Assembly: GCF_036324505.1 (NCBI RefSeq)
Contig: NC_086360.1
Location: 10,784,293-10,848,292 of the forward strand
DNA from: Eleginops maclovinus
Lineage: Eukaryota > Chordata > Actinopteri > Perciformes > Eleginopidae
Direction: 5' to 3'
Length of the DNA: 64,000 nt
The translations under genes were made by a program, and so were the position numbers. The notes beneath the pieces are model-generated. The model had not been told where the DNA came from, ran no database searches, and saw only the letters and a program-made list of their open reading frames with translations. Shown in pieces: positions 26,551 through 40,051 of this stretch (its first letter is position 1; every line of letters begins with the position of its first letter).

Positions 26551-27946
26551 AAGAAACACCAAGTCTGATCATTTGATTCCGGCAGCAGGACAGATATGCT
26601 GAAAACAGCAATGCATCTCTGGACACGAACGTTCCGCACACACACATGCAGTGACAAGATCACAAATCTTAAACACAGAAATAGGCTCCATGAATACAGG
26701 GACAACTTTTACTACATATTTCCTTCCACAACCACACAGATACATATCCACATGCGCGCTCACACATACGTATACAACTGTATTAAAATGATGTCCTGGT
26801 GAGGTGCTCTCCTCTCCATCTTAGTGATAGTTTCATTTTTATCTCTGTTCTGATGATTTATAGGGCCAACAGGCTGCTATTAGTTAGCTTAAAAAATGGC
26901 TGCACTGAGAAATACCAGCCTTTATTGGACCAGACATGTTCCTGCACCTTCTCACTTCCTGCAGCCTAGAAAGAACAAACTTATCCAGTACACACACACA
27001 CACACCTAACAAGGTTTTTTCTCCACCCTTGTCCTCTCTCTTTCCTTCAGCCCAAGAGGGAGAATTAAATGCCAAAATTAGAAAGTTGAGATTCAGGCTA
27101 AAGATGATTTGGCATAAAGGGCAAATTAAGTAAAAAATTTTTGGGCTGTGTGAAATTAAAAGGGCATTTGTCACTATGTTTCCAAAGCAAATTATAGTCA
27201 GATTAACCAACAATAAGTATTATTTGAAGCCCTACATCTTCCGTTTTCCTCCACATACGATCATAAAAACAACACTTTGAATGGTGAAGAATCCCCATTT
27301 AAAATATAGAAGAATACTCTACATTTTGTTAAATATCCTTGTTCAATATTAGGAAGGTGTATTTCTGCTATGACTTGGGTGAACTCCATGAAATTTATAA
27401 CAAGCTGAATAATGTGAAGAACCAAAGTGGAGACTGAAATATATAATTAATAAAAAGCGAGAAATAGATAAATTGAGATGTAAAGACAGAGGAGGAAATT
27501 AATTGAGCTGTGAATATGAAAGATAAAGCAAATAACGAGAGGAGGAGGTGAGAGGGGATGGAGAGGATGTGCTGTATGAAAGAGGAGTGAGAGTAAAAGA
27601 GAGGCTGAACCGAGGCGATACAATGGAGGGAGATAATGCTGAGAGGAGATGCCAGAAGATCGAAAGAGAGGAGTAGGGTGGAGAGGCCAGGTAACAAACA
27701 GAGAGCGAAACAGAGAGAATGAATTAGAGTGACAATAAAAAAATAGAAATAGGCCGAAAGAAACATTTATATCAGAATACAAAAGGTTCTGAAGCAATCC
27801 ATGTGGAGCTGACATACAGTATGTACAATATAAAAAAGACAGAACCTAAGAAATACAACCCAAACAGACAGATTTCAGGAGAAAAAACTGTGTCCCAAAC
27901 CAGCTGCACTTCGAACAAAAAGCAAATAGCAGTTTGAATTATAGCT
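26551..27946. other. Non-coding stretch
   Basis: Contains a purine-rich patch at about 27475-27730 and a short CA run at 26991-27004. No gene or defined repeat was seen. Confidence 0.65.
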
Positions 27947-28512
27947 TAAAGGTCTCCTGTTGTGCTATATTAACAATATATTGTAGCGCAATATCTATAC
28001 AAAACATGTCTGTGAAGTGTTTTGTTCAAAATACCAAACAGATCATCCATTGTAGCATGCCTCATCCCCCTCTATTTCAGCCTTGTTCCTGAAGTGCTGA
28101 TTCTGGGACTGTCGCTTTAAATTTGAGCGGATCTGATGCTGGCCACGTCCCTTTGGAGCGTCATGCGTGAGCAGTTTCTACACTCTAAAAACAAATGCTT
28201 TGGCTAAACAAAAAAAATTAACGCAACATTTTGCATCAATCCTTTTTGAGTTACGACAACTTCTAATGATATTATGTTCAACCAACACAGTACATTGAGT
28301 TAGGGGAATTAGCATTTCTGCTACAATTAAAGGTATTTTTAATTAACGCTTACTTAATAATTGGTAGCATAAACACAAGTTATTATGTTGATTACTCATA
28401 AAAATGAGGTTGCTCCAACTAGTTTTTCGTCATTATTTAAAGGATTTTTTGTGTGTTATGTACTTAATTCCGTAATTATGAACAAAAGTTTTTAAGTTGA
28501 TTACTCAAAAAA

Positions 28513-29922
28513 TTAAGTTGTTCCAAATAGTTTTTCCACATTATTTTTAATGTTTTTTTTAGACAAAACACTAAACACTGTTCCTTTGACTCTTTTGCCT
28601 AATGCTGAGACATACAGGCCCTCTTCTTCCAAACTCACAAGATCCTTCAGAGGTGGCTCCAGTACAGTACTGTAACCAAATATTTTCACATCCTCAGCCC
28701 TGCAGAGAATTGCTAAGAAGATGGAGGTCAGCGAAGATCTGAGCAGTGCAGGAACATCAGCTAACACCCAGTACACAGCTGTGACTGTGTTTTTTCCTTG
28801 ATGTGCCTAGAGGATTGCATATCTCAAAGTCATCAACATAGAGAATGATAGCGATGGTAGAATCTTCTCCAGAAAACAACTCATTTGTTTTATAATAAAT
28901 GCCATCAGAAAATGCCCTGTACTGAATTTCACCATTACTTTGAGCTTCTCCGTCATGCAAGATCAAATCCTGGATCTCTTTCCGGCTCAAAACCTGAAGC
29001 AATGACTTCAGAATAGCGACATACTGGAAGCTTCCATCTTCCTTCCTACTGAGTACATACTCTACTGGTTCCACCACAGCAAACTGCTCCTTAAAATAAG
29101 CCCTTCTCTTGTAGGCAGAAGAAAGTGGACCGCCACTACTCAGGGTGAAGGTAAAGGGGTTGGCTTCACAGAGCTCTGTCACCATGTCTGACACAACAGA
29201 TTCATCAATTTCACAATAGTGCTTCCTCAAACAGGACTGTAAAATGTCTTCGATGATGGGACCTGATGCTGAATGAGAAATCAAATGTAACTCTTCAACA
29301 ACCTCATCAATACACCTGTTAGATACATTGAAAGTGCTCTCCAGTTTAAGAAACAACAAAGCCAATTTTTTTTCAATGAGGTTTGGTAGATCTCTCACAT
29401 CATTATCATCTCGACCATCATCAGTAATAGACAGTTCACTATCCTGAACATCCACATCACTGTAATCATTTGTATCTGAAGAACTTGCATACCTCTTTAG
29501 CAGGTCTTCTTTAAAGTTTTGCAGTGAGTGAGGAGTATGCTTTCGGTTTCTGTGGGAGGCAAATGTTCCATAAATGTTACTGCTGAAATTTTAGTTCTTA
29601 AAAACACAGATGACAGTCTTGTGTTTTTTCATATGTCGTCCAAGGTGATCAAAAAGCTCTTTCTCTGTGGAGATTGCGCTGGAATTGCAACACTGGCAAG
29701 TGAAAGAGAGCCTTTTTGCAGATCTGGCTCTTTCCTGAGTTTCCTGAGAGTGATTTCTTGATAGATGTGATCTAAGGCTACCCCATGTTTGAAGGAACAA
29801 AAACAATCTTGGTAAAGACATGATAGAGGTTGCCCAACATGACTATGGCGTAACCTGTAATGTTTTAGCAACTCTGTTTTTGTAGACGTTTCAAATTCAC
29901 AGATTTTGCACCCCCAGCCCAT
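28513..29922 (-). pseudogene. Element-borne C2H2 zinc-finger protein, frameshifted and truncated
   Basis: Starts MGWGCKICEFETSTKTELLK. Finger 1 is CKIC-x12-H-x4-H. Finger 2 (CLYQDC...SHLSRNH) is split by a 1-nt frameshift near 29780-29800. A CQCC finger follows. The last finger (CVFKN...GTFASHRNRKH) has a TAA (29591-29593) exactly where its second Cys should be. An acidic linker follows (SELSITDDGRDDNDV), then a helical region (IEKKLALLFLKLESTF), VEPVEYVLSRKEDGSFQYVA and ILYVDDFEICNPLGTSRKKH. A second frameshift near 28776-28800 leads to VYWVLADVPALLRSSL, RAEDVKIFGYSTVLEPPLKD and ALGKRVKGTVFSVL, where it is cut off. Proteins with this layout occur as multicopy uncharacterised genes in fish genomes, as I recall them. 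The function is unknown. Confidence 0.75.
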
Positions 29923-30035
29923 TTAAAACATTTTTTTTTTTAGATATGGGCCAATTTAACAAAACACTTATCGGGCCTAGAATTATTATCTTTGCATCAA
30001 CTGTCTTAGCGTCAAGTAAATAGATGTATGTCTGC

Positions 30036-30530
30036 GTTAGTGATGTAGACGAGCCCGCCTTAACCCGAGACCAAGACACTACAAAGACCGGGGAGTATCG
30101 AGACCAAGACAGACCGAGACCAAGACCAGGCCAAGACAGACAGAAGGGATTCTGTTTTTTTGCAGTTAATCTGTGAAGCTGCACTTTTGCTTCTGTGTAA
30201 TGCTGCTCCGCTGCCTGCTCTGCTCCCTCTGTGTGTGTGCGTCGCAGAGCTATGCCTCTCAGGAATTACGTCACGCAACAAAGTACCTTAGACATCTGTG
30301 CAAAGCGCCAGTCAATTTAAGTACACGCTTAATGGTCCCATGAAAAACAGTGAAAACCGGACATTTTCATGAATTTAAACCCCCCCCCCCCCCCCCCCCG
30401 GATGCTCCGGACAGGATGTAAAAATCCCTTCAAGACCGTTATGTCCAAGACCGATACACCATTATGTCCGAGTGCAAGACCGAGACCAAAGAGTGTCGAG
30501 GCCGAAACCAAGACTTTGAGATTTGTCAAA
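30036..30530. repeat. GAGACCAAGACC-rich interspersed repeat nested in the C2H2 element
   Basis: A segment framed by CGAGACCAAGAC-type motifs (about 30060-30140 and 30420-30515) around a GC-richer core lies upstream of the zinc-finger gene. It contains a run of 20 C at 30380-30399. Repeats with this motif are familiar from percomorph genomes. The borders are approximate and no target duplication was found. Confidence 0.55.
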
Positions 30531-31909
30531 TGAACTTTATCATTCTTCACTGTTATGCTAAAATTGGATGGCCAAATTACACTGCTAAATATGACTAGCG
30601 TTAGCTATAGTAAGTAGTACAACATATTCCATCAACTGTATCAGGTGTAGCCTAACCTCTGCATGGGTCCACTATTGGTCATATTAAAATTGAGAATCTG
30701 CCCAAATACATTACTTTAGTAGAATTTATTTGTAAATTAAATGATACTCATCTTGAAAATTTCCTTTGTATCGTATTTCTTCAGCTTCTTCAACACAGTC
30801 TTAACTGTCTGAATTTGTCCAGGCATGTTACATGGGGGGGAGGGTATTTGAACTCAAGGTGGAGAAAAATTAAGTTACCAAGCCAATTTCATTAAGTTAC
30901 TACAACTTAAATGTAGTTTTGTATCAATTAACGCAGAAATGTGAGTTTAAATTACACACAATATTAAGTTGATGTAATTACCAACATTATTATGTAAACA
31001 CAACTCATCAAAATCATTTTTGCAACTTAAAAAATTGATTTAAATCAATAAATTAGAATTTTTATCTTGCAAACATGCATCTAATTAATTGGTGGTAAAA
31101 GGTCCCCTGAATTACTCTTTAGAGTGTAACGGAGAAACTCAGCTAAACGCCGACGTGATTAAACCCCAATTATGTTCCAAACCACATCAACCATTATTTC
31201 TGAAACACTTCTCAGTGTTTAGAACAGTGACAATATATGTATTATATATACAACAACTGTAAGTCCCTCCTGCAGACATCCTGCACAGAGAGACAGAGGT
31301 GCTGCGGAGGGGATTCAGCTCGCAACTGTATATTGCGGACGATAGGTTGGGATTTGTCACATGGGCGGGACGTTCCGAGGAGTTCAATGTAAAGCCAGCC
31401 ATTTTTTTCATGACGTCATATCGGCAGCAAATCTGGATCAGCTTGTTTGTACCCCCTTTTTTAAAGATGTAGGTAAGGAGGAAAAGAGAGGGGGTTGTAT
31501 TTTCTGCCACTTTGTTTGTCTCCTTACACACCGGGGACACATATTTATGTATAACAGATAGCAAAAAGTGCATTTTGCATAATAGGGGACCTTTAAATAT
31601 AACTTAGAATTTCCATCCCCAGCTGCTGCCAGATTGAGGCTTTTATACCAACATCATAGAACTGACTGGAGTGGATGTTGCTTGCAGTCTTAACAACATA
31701 CATTAACTGTATATCGGTCTGCCTGTCTGTCCATGTCTGTGCCTCACTGCAACAACAACAACAATAATAACAACAATTACGAAACAACATTATTGAAACT
31801 TTAAAGTGACCAATCCTAAACATTTTAAGACAGCTTCTAAGTCTTCTGAAGTACAAATAATCATTTTAAGCATGAAATGTTCACATGTAAAAATGAAATC
31901 AAATATGAT

Positions 31910-32001
<92 letters not shown>
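31910..32001. repeat. (GT)46 microsatellite
   Basis: About 92 bp of perfect GT repeats. Confidence 0.97.
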
Positions 32002-32002
<1 letters not shown>

Positions 32003-32080
32003 TTAAAATGCAGGAAGCTTCACAGGCTGAGGTCTTGAAAAAGTTCATACACAATGTCAGCACAAAGGATGCATGAGCGA

Positions 32081-32221
<141 letters not shown>

Positions 32222-35200
32222 GCAATGTTAACATGCCCTTGGTGCCCTCTCCCCAATCAATCTAAGGAGGAAGTGTTGGGTTAGCCCCGCCCCTCTGCCA
32301 CGGCTACAGGAATTAATATTAATCAAGCATTGATTAAGGCCTTAACACTGACCAGCCATTATTCACAGCAGCATCCTTTCTTCTATTCCACCCTTTCTGG
32401 CTATTCCTTTATTCTGTACTCTCTCCATCCATCTCATCCGTCCTGCTCTCCTTTCCTCCAGACCCAGATGGTCATTTTGCATTTCCTGTCAATCATTTGT
32501 TCACCTTGTTTGTATTTTCCTTCTCCCTTCCTTCTTTTTATCCAGTTTATTGTTTTCGAACTCTTATTTCTAATTGACTGTTAAATTTAAGTTCATGCAT
32601 CCCTCCTTTATCATCCTTCTGGATTTCTTCCCATTCATCTTAGTTTTTCTACATTTACTATACCTTTTCTTTCACCAATCATCTATCAATCGGTCCAGCT
32701 GATCCACACATTTTCATATTTTCGCAATTGATTTACGTGATCCATCCAACTATTCCTGACTTCATTCATCTTTCCATCCATCCTTACACACCCTTGGAGA
32801 GACAGTGAAAAGCTCCAACGAGGATAACAAATAAAAGGAAAAGAGTGAAGAGAGTATAGGAATGCATACTGAATAAGGGGATGGAAGAGGAGAGATGGAG
32901 AGCAGGACATGGCCAGCTCAATAAAACACAATAGGCCATTGTTCTGGCATGACATTACTCACCTGGGCAGAGACTAGAGAGGAGAGGGACTTTGGGGGTA
33001 AAAGAGAAAGAGAAGACAGAAGATGAGGAGGGAAGACAAAGTCAGCACAGAGGGGGGGAGGCCATCTGCCTCTGCAACATCCGACAGAAAACTGACTTGT
33101 GAATGTGATTACTTAATCCAAAAATGAAAACAGTCTCCTAAGAAATATGCTAATGTTCTAAAACACGACGAATGTTATTGGCCAAATGACAAAAGTCATG
33201 ATGTCAGGAGTGAAGAGCATCGGACACAGGATGTGACTAAGCTTAGGCTATGAAAACTCTTAATTACGAAGAGTTTGTGCTATTTTTCCACATTTTATTT
33301 CAAGTCTTGTGTTAATTGTATTGTTTCAAAGAAGTCCATTTTGTTATCACAAGACAAGAGCGTGAGTATTGGGAAATTCTGCATAACCATCTCATTTTAT
33401 GTCAAATGTCATGGTTTTCAAAGCTCTCTGCTCTGCTCATAAAAACTGAAACACTTGCTCATTTTACACAAGTGTTGTCTCTCAATATTGGAGAGATGTT
33501 TTTTGGCTACAGTTTATAATAATTCTAACTTCTTTTCACAGGACATTGGTTTCCTGAATCAATGTCTGCAGTGCTATATTGTGAGCAAGTTCACAATGTG
33601 AACAAGATTACAGGCAACACTATGCTGGCATGTGGTTTGTCCTCCACTTTGAGTTGCCTAAATCTAAGCATAAAAGCAACAATCATGCTTAAGTTGCTAG
33701 TTACTGATATTGTAAACAAACTATACATTCAATATCAGTGTTTGCATCTGTGGGTTTTCTTCAAAACACATGTGTTAATGCAAATGAGTTACGTGGAAAC
33801 ACTGGGTACATTTGTGATTATATTCTGTGGCAGTTCTGGAAATATGATTTGGGGCATTTCAAAAGGAAGCATATAGGGGAAAGTGAAGAAGCTTGTAAAA
33901 ACTCCCACTTTTCTATTTGCTGATGTTAAATGTAGCGAGCAGCTAAATGTCAAGATAATTACACAGTTTGTCAATATGAATAGAAGGTTTATTGTATTTC
34001 ATCTTTGAAAACAGCAAACCCAAATGCTCCCACATACAGTAAGCCTTAAAGCCGTCTGGATGCACATTTAATTATGGAACATATCACATGGAAAAGAACA
34101 GTACAGTGTGTGCAGTGTTAACTCACAAACACTAACTACCTTGGCAAACTAAAGCTGAAGTGTAGTTCTACACTGAACTTTTCTTACTCTTACTTCACAT
34201 CAACTTCGCAAAACACTCCCCAAGGGTATTTCTAATAGATAGGAAGGCACATTTTTCTGTCAGCGAATCCTTGAAATATCAGTTTTAAACCATACTTTTT
34301 GTTGTTGGTTTATTGTGTTGTTGTTGTTGCTGGTAGTTATGTTTTGTATTCGTTTCTCAATGAAAAATCTCTTATGCCTGCCTCTGAAGCGAAACACTGA
34401 AATTATTACAAACAGAAGGAGGCAGGCATCCGAGTAGCTGTTTTCTGCAAAGAATGGGCCACCAAAAGGAAAAGCTGGTTGGTATAAGCTACCACTGATT
34501 ATTGTTCTTTTGAAATTCAATGTCTAAAAGAATTTCATTTGCTAGAAATAGGTACAATTTCAACAGCCATTCACCAACAGAAAACATGAGTAATGCTGTT
34601 TTGGAGCTGGCCAGTTTCCCCAGACACTGTATGACCTGACACTGTAGGCTGTACAACAAAGAAACATGAAAACAATCTTTAAAAAAATCATTAGCTCATC
34701 CACATGAATAACCATTATCTCAAAAACTAATAAATAAAGCATTATATTATAATTTTGAGTGTTACAGGTTGTTGTTAACTTTCATCTAATTGGTGAGTGT
34801 ATATTTTGTAGTCCTGGACATACCCATCAAATAATATTCCTGCAGTAGACACTGACCGACACCTAGCCAGAGAAGGGGTTTACGTTATTAATCCATAGAC
34901 CTGAGCATAGTCGGTGCAGAATGCACAATCATGTGGAATCAACAGTCCATAAGAGTAAGATAACATTCAATGTTAAGAAAAGTTTGATAGACAAATAAAA
35001 AGTAACCATCCCCCAGGCAAAACATGTTGAACGAATGGGATACCTAGCCCTGATAGACCTCCTGTTTTCAGAAGAGAAGAACTTACCTACACAACCAACG
35101 AACTTCAACACACATTAACAATAAAATCATCAGGGCCTCTGAAACACTCATTCCTGTACATGCATGAGCACAAAGCAGTGCCAGCAAACACTACTTCCTG

Positions 35201-38033
35201 AGAGGGAACAATGTTTTATCCACCTCTCACCCATTTGAAGGTGTTTGCACTCTATAGCCTTTCATTTCACTTCACAAGGAAACCCAAAACTGACACAAAC
35301 CTTTTACTGCAGGGGGAGAAACATTTGGTCTAAAACCGTTTTCATAGTTCACTTATCTGTTCCACCAAAAACTTTCAACGGCCCTTCTTTGATCTGACTC
35401 AAGATTCAAGAAAACACATTCTGAAAGGGAAACCAGCCGGGAAACAAAGACGTGTGCTTCTGTGCACATCCAAAAACAATGGTAAGCCAAGATCACTCAG
35501 TGGAAAAAGAGAGTGAGAGAGAGAAGAAGGCAACAAAAAGACATTCCTCCTTTCCAAATCAGTCCACTTTCACCTTTGTTCATTTTTTTCCGGTTAATAT
35601 TCCCTAGGTAGTATCCAAAGTTACTGTAACATTTTGAATAATGTAATTAATCTACCATTAGTAGTTTGTTCAAATGTATTAATTAGGTTGTTTTTTGTTT
35701 GTCGAAGCACGACATTTATGGATTTATTGAAAAATGAAACTGAACTTTTTGATCCTTAACGACTATAAACTGAAACAATTTTAAAATGAACCCCATTACC
35801 TGAGTTTTAAATAGTTTGTTTGTTAAGTCCTACTTACTGTATAAGGAAATGATGAAGTGGAACAGACTAAATGTTTTAAATGTTATATCTCTGCTTGTGC
35901 TGACGCTGTTGCAATGGGGGGAGTCAAAATAACCCCCCTTGGCGGTTGTAGGAGTAATGGAATGTTGGCGGTTCTACTGTTAAAAGCATGGCGGCCTCCT
36001 AAAATGGTACCCAACATCCCATCCCTCTCCAAAGATGGGGCCTCTAACTTCACCACAAAGTAAAACACTAAGACATACACTCTCAAACACCATCCAACCA
36101 TCTGAATACATCCAGCATCACTTCCACCACTGTCTCCCTATGCATGATGGGAGTCACACAATCCCTTTTTCATGATTGAAAACATAAATAAAAATGCAAC
36201 AACCAAGATGATGGTCGAGAACTCGGTTAGAGAGACACTGCTGGAAAACAGCGTGTATGCTTCAGACTGAAGACATACATACTTCAAATATAGGTGACTT
36301 GCTAAGGAGGTTTGGTAATCAAACTTTGAATGCATTGCAGTGTTGTCAAAGCGAGTAAAGGATAATTTAAAAAATATTGCCAAACTGTACTTTGGACTTA
36401 ATGCGTAAAGATATACTTATAGTTTGAACCTTTGTGTTTATTAGAAGGAATATCCAGCATTTCAGCATCGAGCTCAATGGAGTTTCATTATAATATGATC
36501 AAGCTCCATTCAGTCAAAAGTATTGCTATAAGTATTGGGCAAATGCAAAACAGTACGTCATTATTATGTGTCTATATTTTTATGGTAATGTAAAATGTAT
36601 ATAAGGGAAGGCAATATGGAGGGCCCTAAACAGAAAAGAGACAATTAATATTGGAACATCTACTGGAAATAAAATGAAAGTTTCCTCCATGCTGTTGCGA
36701 TATTTCATCTTGCTGGTGATGAACCCCCGGCTAGCTGCTTTTCTTAACTTCACAAATCATTTGTTCCACGGCCATTGTAGCACGTCTAAAGCGAGTGACA
36801 TAAATAAATAGGAAACAGTCCTTCCACAAGTTCAGCTCGAAATGGCATGGCTCACACCAACACTTTTTCTGGCGGAAGGATTTAATTCTAAGAATTAATG
36901 TGGCCTATCTACAACTTAATTAGTAAAGTAAAAGGAGGGTAAATAGCAGGTCAGTTTCGGCAGCTATAATTAGGCAGTAAACCAGTTTCACCTCTTATTC
37001 AATAGGAAGAATACAGTCTGAAAATGTGTGCAATGGAAGATAAACAGAAAAAGAAGGTAAGAGAAGAAAAAAGGTGGTGAAATGAAAGAAAGATTTGGAG
37101 GTAAATCAGTTCCAGTGGTTGCTTCCTGAAAAGTACTTTGGCTGTCTGGAGACGGCTGGTATCCCAGGACCAAACTCAGGAACACTGCAATTACCGGGCC
37201 ATTATTTTAGTGTCATTGGTGTTTCTCAGGCCTTGCAGTTGTGGAAGAGGAGAGTACTGCCAGATGGACAGAAACAGTTTCGATACAACAGCCTAAAAGG
37301 ATTTTTAAAAAAAGGGACTTTTATAAACATAAAGCCAACACACACAAATTTCAACTGGGGCAATAAAATCCAACAAACCAGCGTATGCGGCTGCTATTGT
37401 TCAAAGGCTTCAAATTGATGATGTCTTCATAAAGAAAAAAATGTCCTGAAAGAGAGACTTAAGTGCACATGCATTTTAATAAAATATTACTAAAAATAAA
37501 TATATCCTAAAAAACAGTTTGATCCTGCTAACTTATATCCACAGAGATTACTAACACAAAGACAGCTAACTGGAGTGACTGACCAAATAGCTAAAGAAAT
37601 CGAGGAAAAGATGAAAGGAAAAGACAGGAACTTCAATCCATACGACCCTGATCCTTTAAAACCATTAGTTTTTTACCTATTTTGGGAATATCTTAAGTTA
37701 TTTTAAGGATAAACCACAGATTTTGTCAACTGAGACATTCATACAGATATCGCTAATGTCCAAGTTACTCAGCAAACAAAGAGAGAGCGAGCGAACGGGA
37801 GAGAAAGAGACCCAGATAGAGAAGCACACAAGCATCGCTTGTCTCTGTCAAGGCAACACGCTGGTCGACTGTGTGTCTTCCGGGGTATTCGGCCTGGCTG
37901 TGAATGTAAATAAGGCTTACAGTATCGAGGCACAGAGCAAACCTGAAAGGAGAAAAAAAAATAAGTGTAGAGAAACGTCAAGCGTAGCGGAGAAAAGTAA
38001 TTTTCAACGAGAATGGTCATGTAGGGGTGACAG

Positions 38034-38037
38034 ACAC

Positions 38038-38101
<64 letters not shown>
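38034..38101. repeat. (CA)n microsatellite
   Basis: About 68 bp of CA repeats with one CG interruption at the start. Confidence 0.96.
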
Positions 38102-38103
<2 letters not shown>

Positions 38104-39514
38104 AAGTTAGCATACATACATAATGCCCCTGCGGCACCATACAGAAACACCTGCAACACACAATGTCACTTACTCCCGTGGAGAAATAAGCGCGCTCCAA
38201 AATGCATGGAGTGATCCTACAGATACGTGCACGACCAGACACACACTGGAATCAGAGAACTGGACACACAGACATGCTAAACACCAAGACCTGCGACTTC
38301 AGTGAAGAGAAGAAACGCGACCACAGTAAGGTGTAGATCCAAGTAGCCATACATCACCAAGGCTGGGGGGGAGGAGGAGGAGGAGGAAGGGGTGAGAAAT
38401 GAGTTAGAATGGGACACGGCGGGTGGAAGAGATGGATGATGAAAAGAAAAAAGAGTGAGAAAGGCAGGAGCGGTGGGCAGCAGGGTGGCCTAACAAGAGA
38501 TCATATAATACTCCATCTAGATACTTTGTCAACACATTGTCTTACACTTACTTTGCATTTAGCAAATTAATTATAAAAGTATGCTAGGCTGGATTTTCAA
38601 TTTATTTTCTTCTTGATTCCATGTTGCCTTCAACAGTGACAATAGTCAGGATTAAATGTATTCAGCAGCATGATTTAAATATTTCCATCGATTTAAAACA
38701 TTATTGGCATTAGTATTATTTAAGTAGTATTATGAGCTTTTTAGGGATAGTTTAAGGAAGCTAAATTGATTAGTTTTAATTTATTAAAAAAGGTACTCAT
38801 GGTACACTTTTAGGTTTGAACTCCCTCATGTTTGCTGCTTTTCTATATCCCACTAGTTATGTAACTAATAAACACACCACATGGAAAGGGTTTGCTCTGC
38901 AGAAAAAGTCAAATGACCTTTGAAAACTTACTTTATCATTTTGTATAATATTCCAGACTGCATGATGAAAAATGTTAGATTCCGATCAACACGATCTGTC
39001 ATTCTCAATCCTTTCCAGTTCTCTCCCTGGCTTCATCCTCCTGCCTACGTTTAGTTTTTTCTTCCAGGTCCCTTCCTACTATTGTTGACTCTCCAGAGAA
39101 AGTAGAAAAGAGATGAATGGATAAGCAACCACTTTGGGCTCTGGTCTGACTGGTCATGTCATACACACACCTTCGCCACCTTTACTGGCCTCCTAATCGG
39201 GAAGATGGGACAGATGGAGCAGGTATCTGAACAGGCATGTACCTGAAGCAGTGGGGTCTGTCGTGAAACAGTAACATCTGTTTTGCCGTTTTGTTTTCGT
39301 TATAGTATAATTTAACGTATTTATTCATATTTTGCAAGCCATTTATTCTTACAATTTGTGTCCTATATATGTGTGTTTATATGTGCATGGCAGAAGTAAT
39401 GAGGCTGTTATTTGCTTCAGCATTGACAAGGACTTTATTTTAGCCATCCGAGTGTGAAGTATCTCCATCTACACTATGCATCTGTGGAAAACCGTATATA
39501 ATGCAACCACGGCC

Positions 39515-39684
39515 TGTATGTGTCTGTGTGTGTGTATGTGTGTGTGTGTGTCTGTGGGCATGTGTGCATGTAGTAGGATATCATCCATTAGCCTGCAAGC
39601 TTACTCGGGGGCTGGGGATCAGCAAACACCTCAGGAAGGTCACACAGCGATTAATGGGCCATGAATTACTCTGGTGGGTCTGCA

Positions 39685-39727
<43 letters not shown>
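39515..39727. repeat. Two imperfect (TG)n tracts
   Basis: Interrupted TG-rich sequence lies at 39515-39570 and a cleaner run at 39693-39727. Confidence 0.9.
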
Positions 39728-39729
<2 letters not shown>

Positions 39730-40051
39730 GCCATTGTTATCCAGTAAGACACTGTCCATCTTATACACATTGACAGCGCATTGAAGCAGATCTGTGTGAG
39801 GAAACTTAGTAAGTCGATTAGTAAATCATGAGAATGTTTCAACATAACACAGTTACACAATTGTTTCTGTCAAGGAGGAGGGGATTTAAAGGATGTATAC
39901 ATTAAATACCCTATAGAGTCCCAGGGCTTTTAAAAACGATCTGGCCATTTCGTTGTTACATGCCTGTTTGTGGGCCAGCCGGACTCTTTTACTGCCAGCA
40001 ATCTGCCCTCCCTGTCACCTCTGAACCTTCACTATCAAATACATTAGATTA

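Larger units (their letters stand above)
28181..31126 (-). mobile_element. 2.9-kb DNA element with CACTCTAAA ends and a C2H2 zinc-finger gene
   Basis: The ends are CACTCTAAA at 28181 and TTTAGAGTG at 31118-31126, each flanked by TA. The subterminal regions are AT-rich with repeated motifs such as TTACTCAAAAAATTAAGTTG. The flanks match the interior of a MITE also present at 13917-15514, so the insertion borders are supported by an interrupted host repeat. The one coding region is a decayed multi-C2H2 protein with no visible transposase catalytic motif. The superfamily is not recognised. Short terminal repeats and TA duplication fit a cut-and-paste element, probably internally deleted. Confidence 0.75.
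27947..31594. mobile_element. MITE copy 2 (AGGTCCCCTATTATGC ends), split by the 2.9-kb element
   Basis: The left part 27947-28180 begins TAAAGGTCTCCTGTTGTGC and contains CAAAATACCAAACAGAT. The right part 31129-31594 ends CATAATAGGGGACCTTTAA. The two ends are inverted and match the ends of the copy at 13917-15514. Without the insertion the MITE is about 700 bp. There is no coding capacity and the superfamily is not assigned. Confidence 0.82.

Noticed and set aside
28757..28850. YVDD motif in the minus-strand zinc-finger gene, resembling a reverse transcriptase catalytic box
   Set aside because: No other reverse transcriptase blocks surround it. It falls inside a VDDFEICNPLG context within a C2H2 protein, so it is a chance match.
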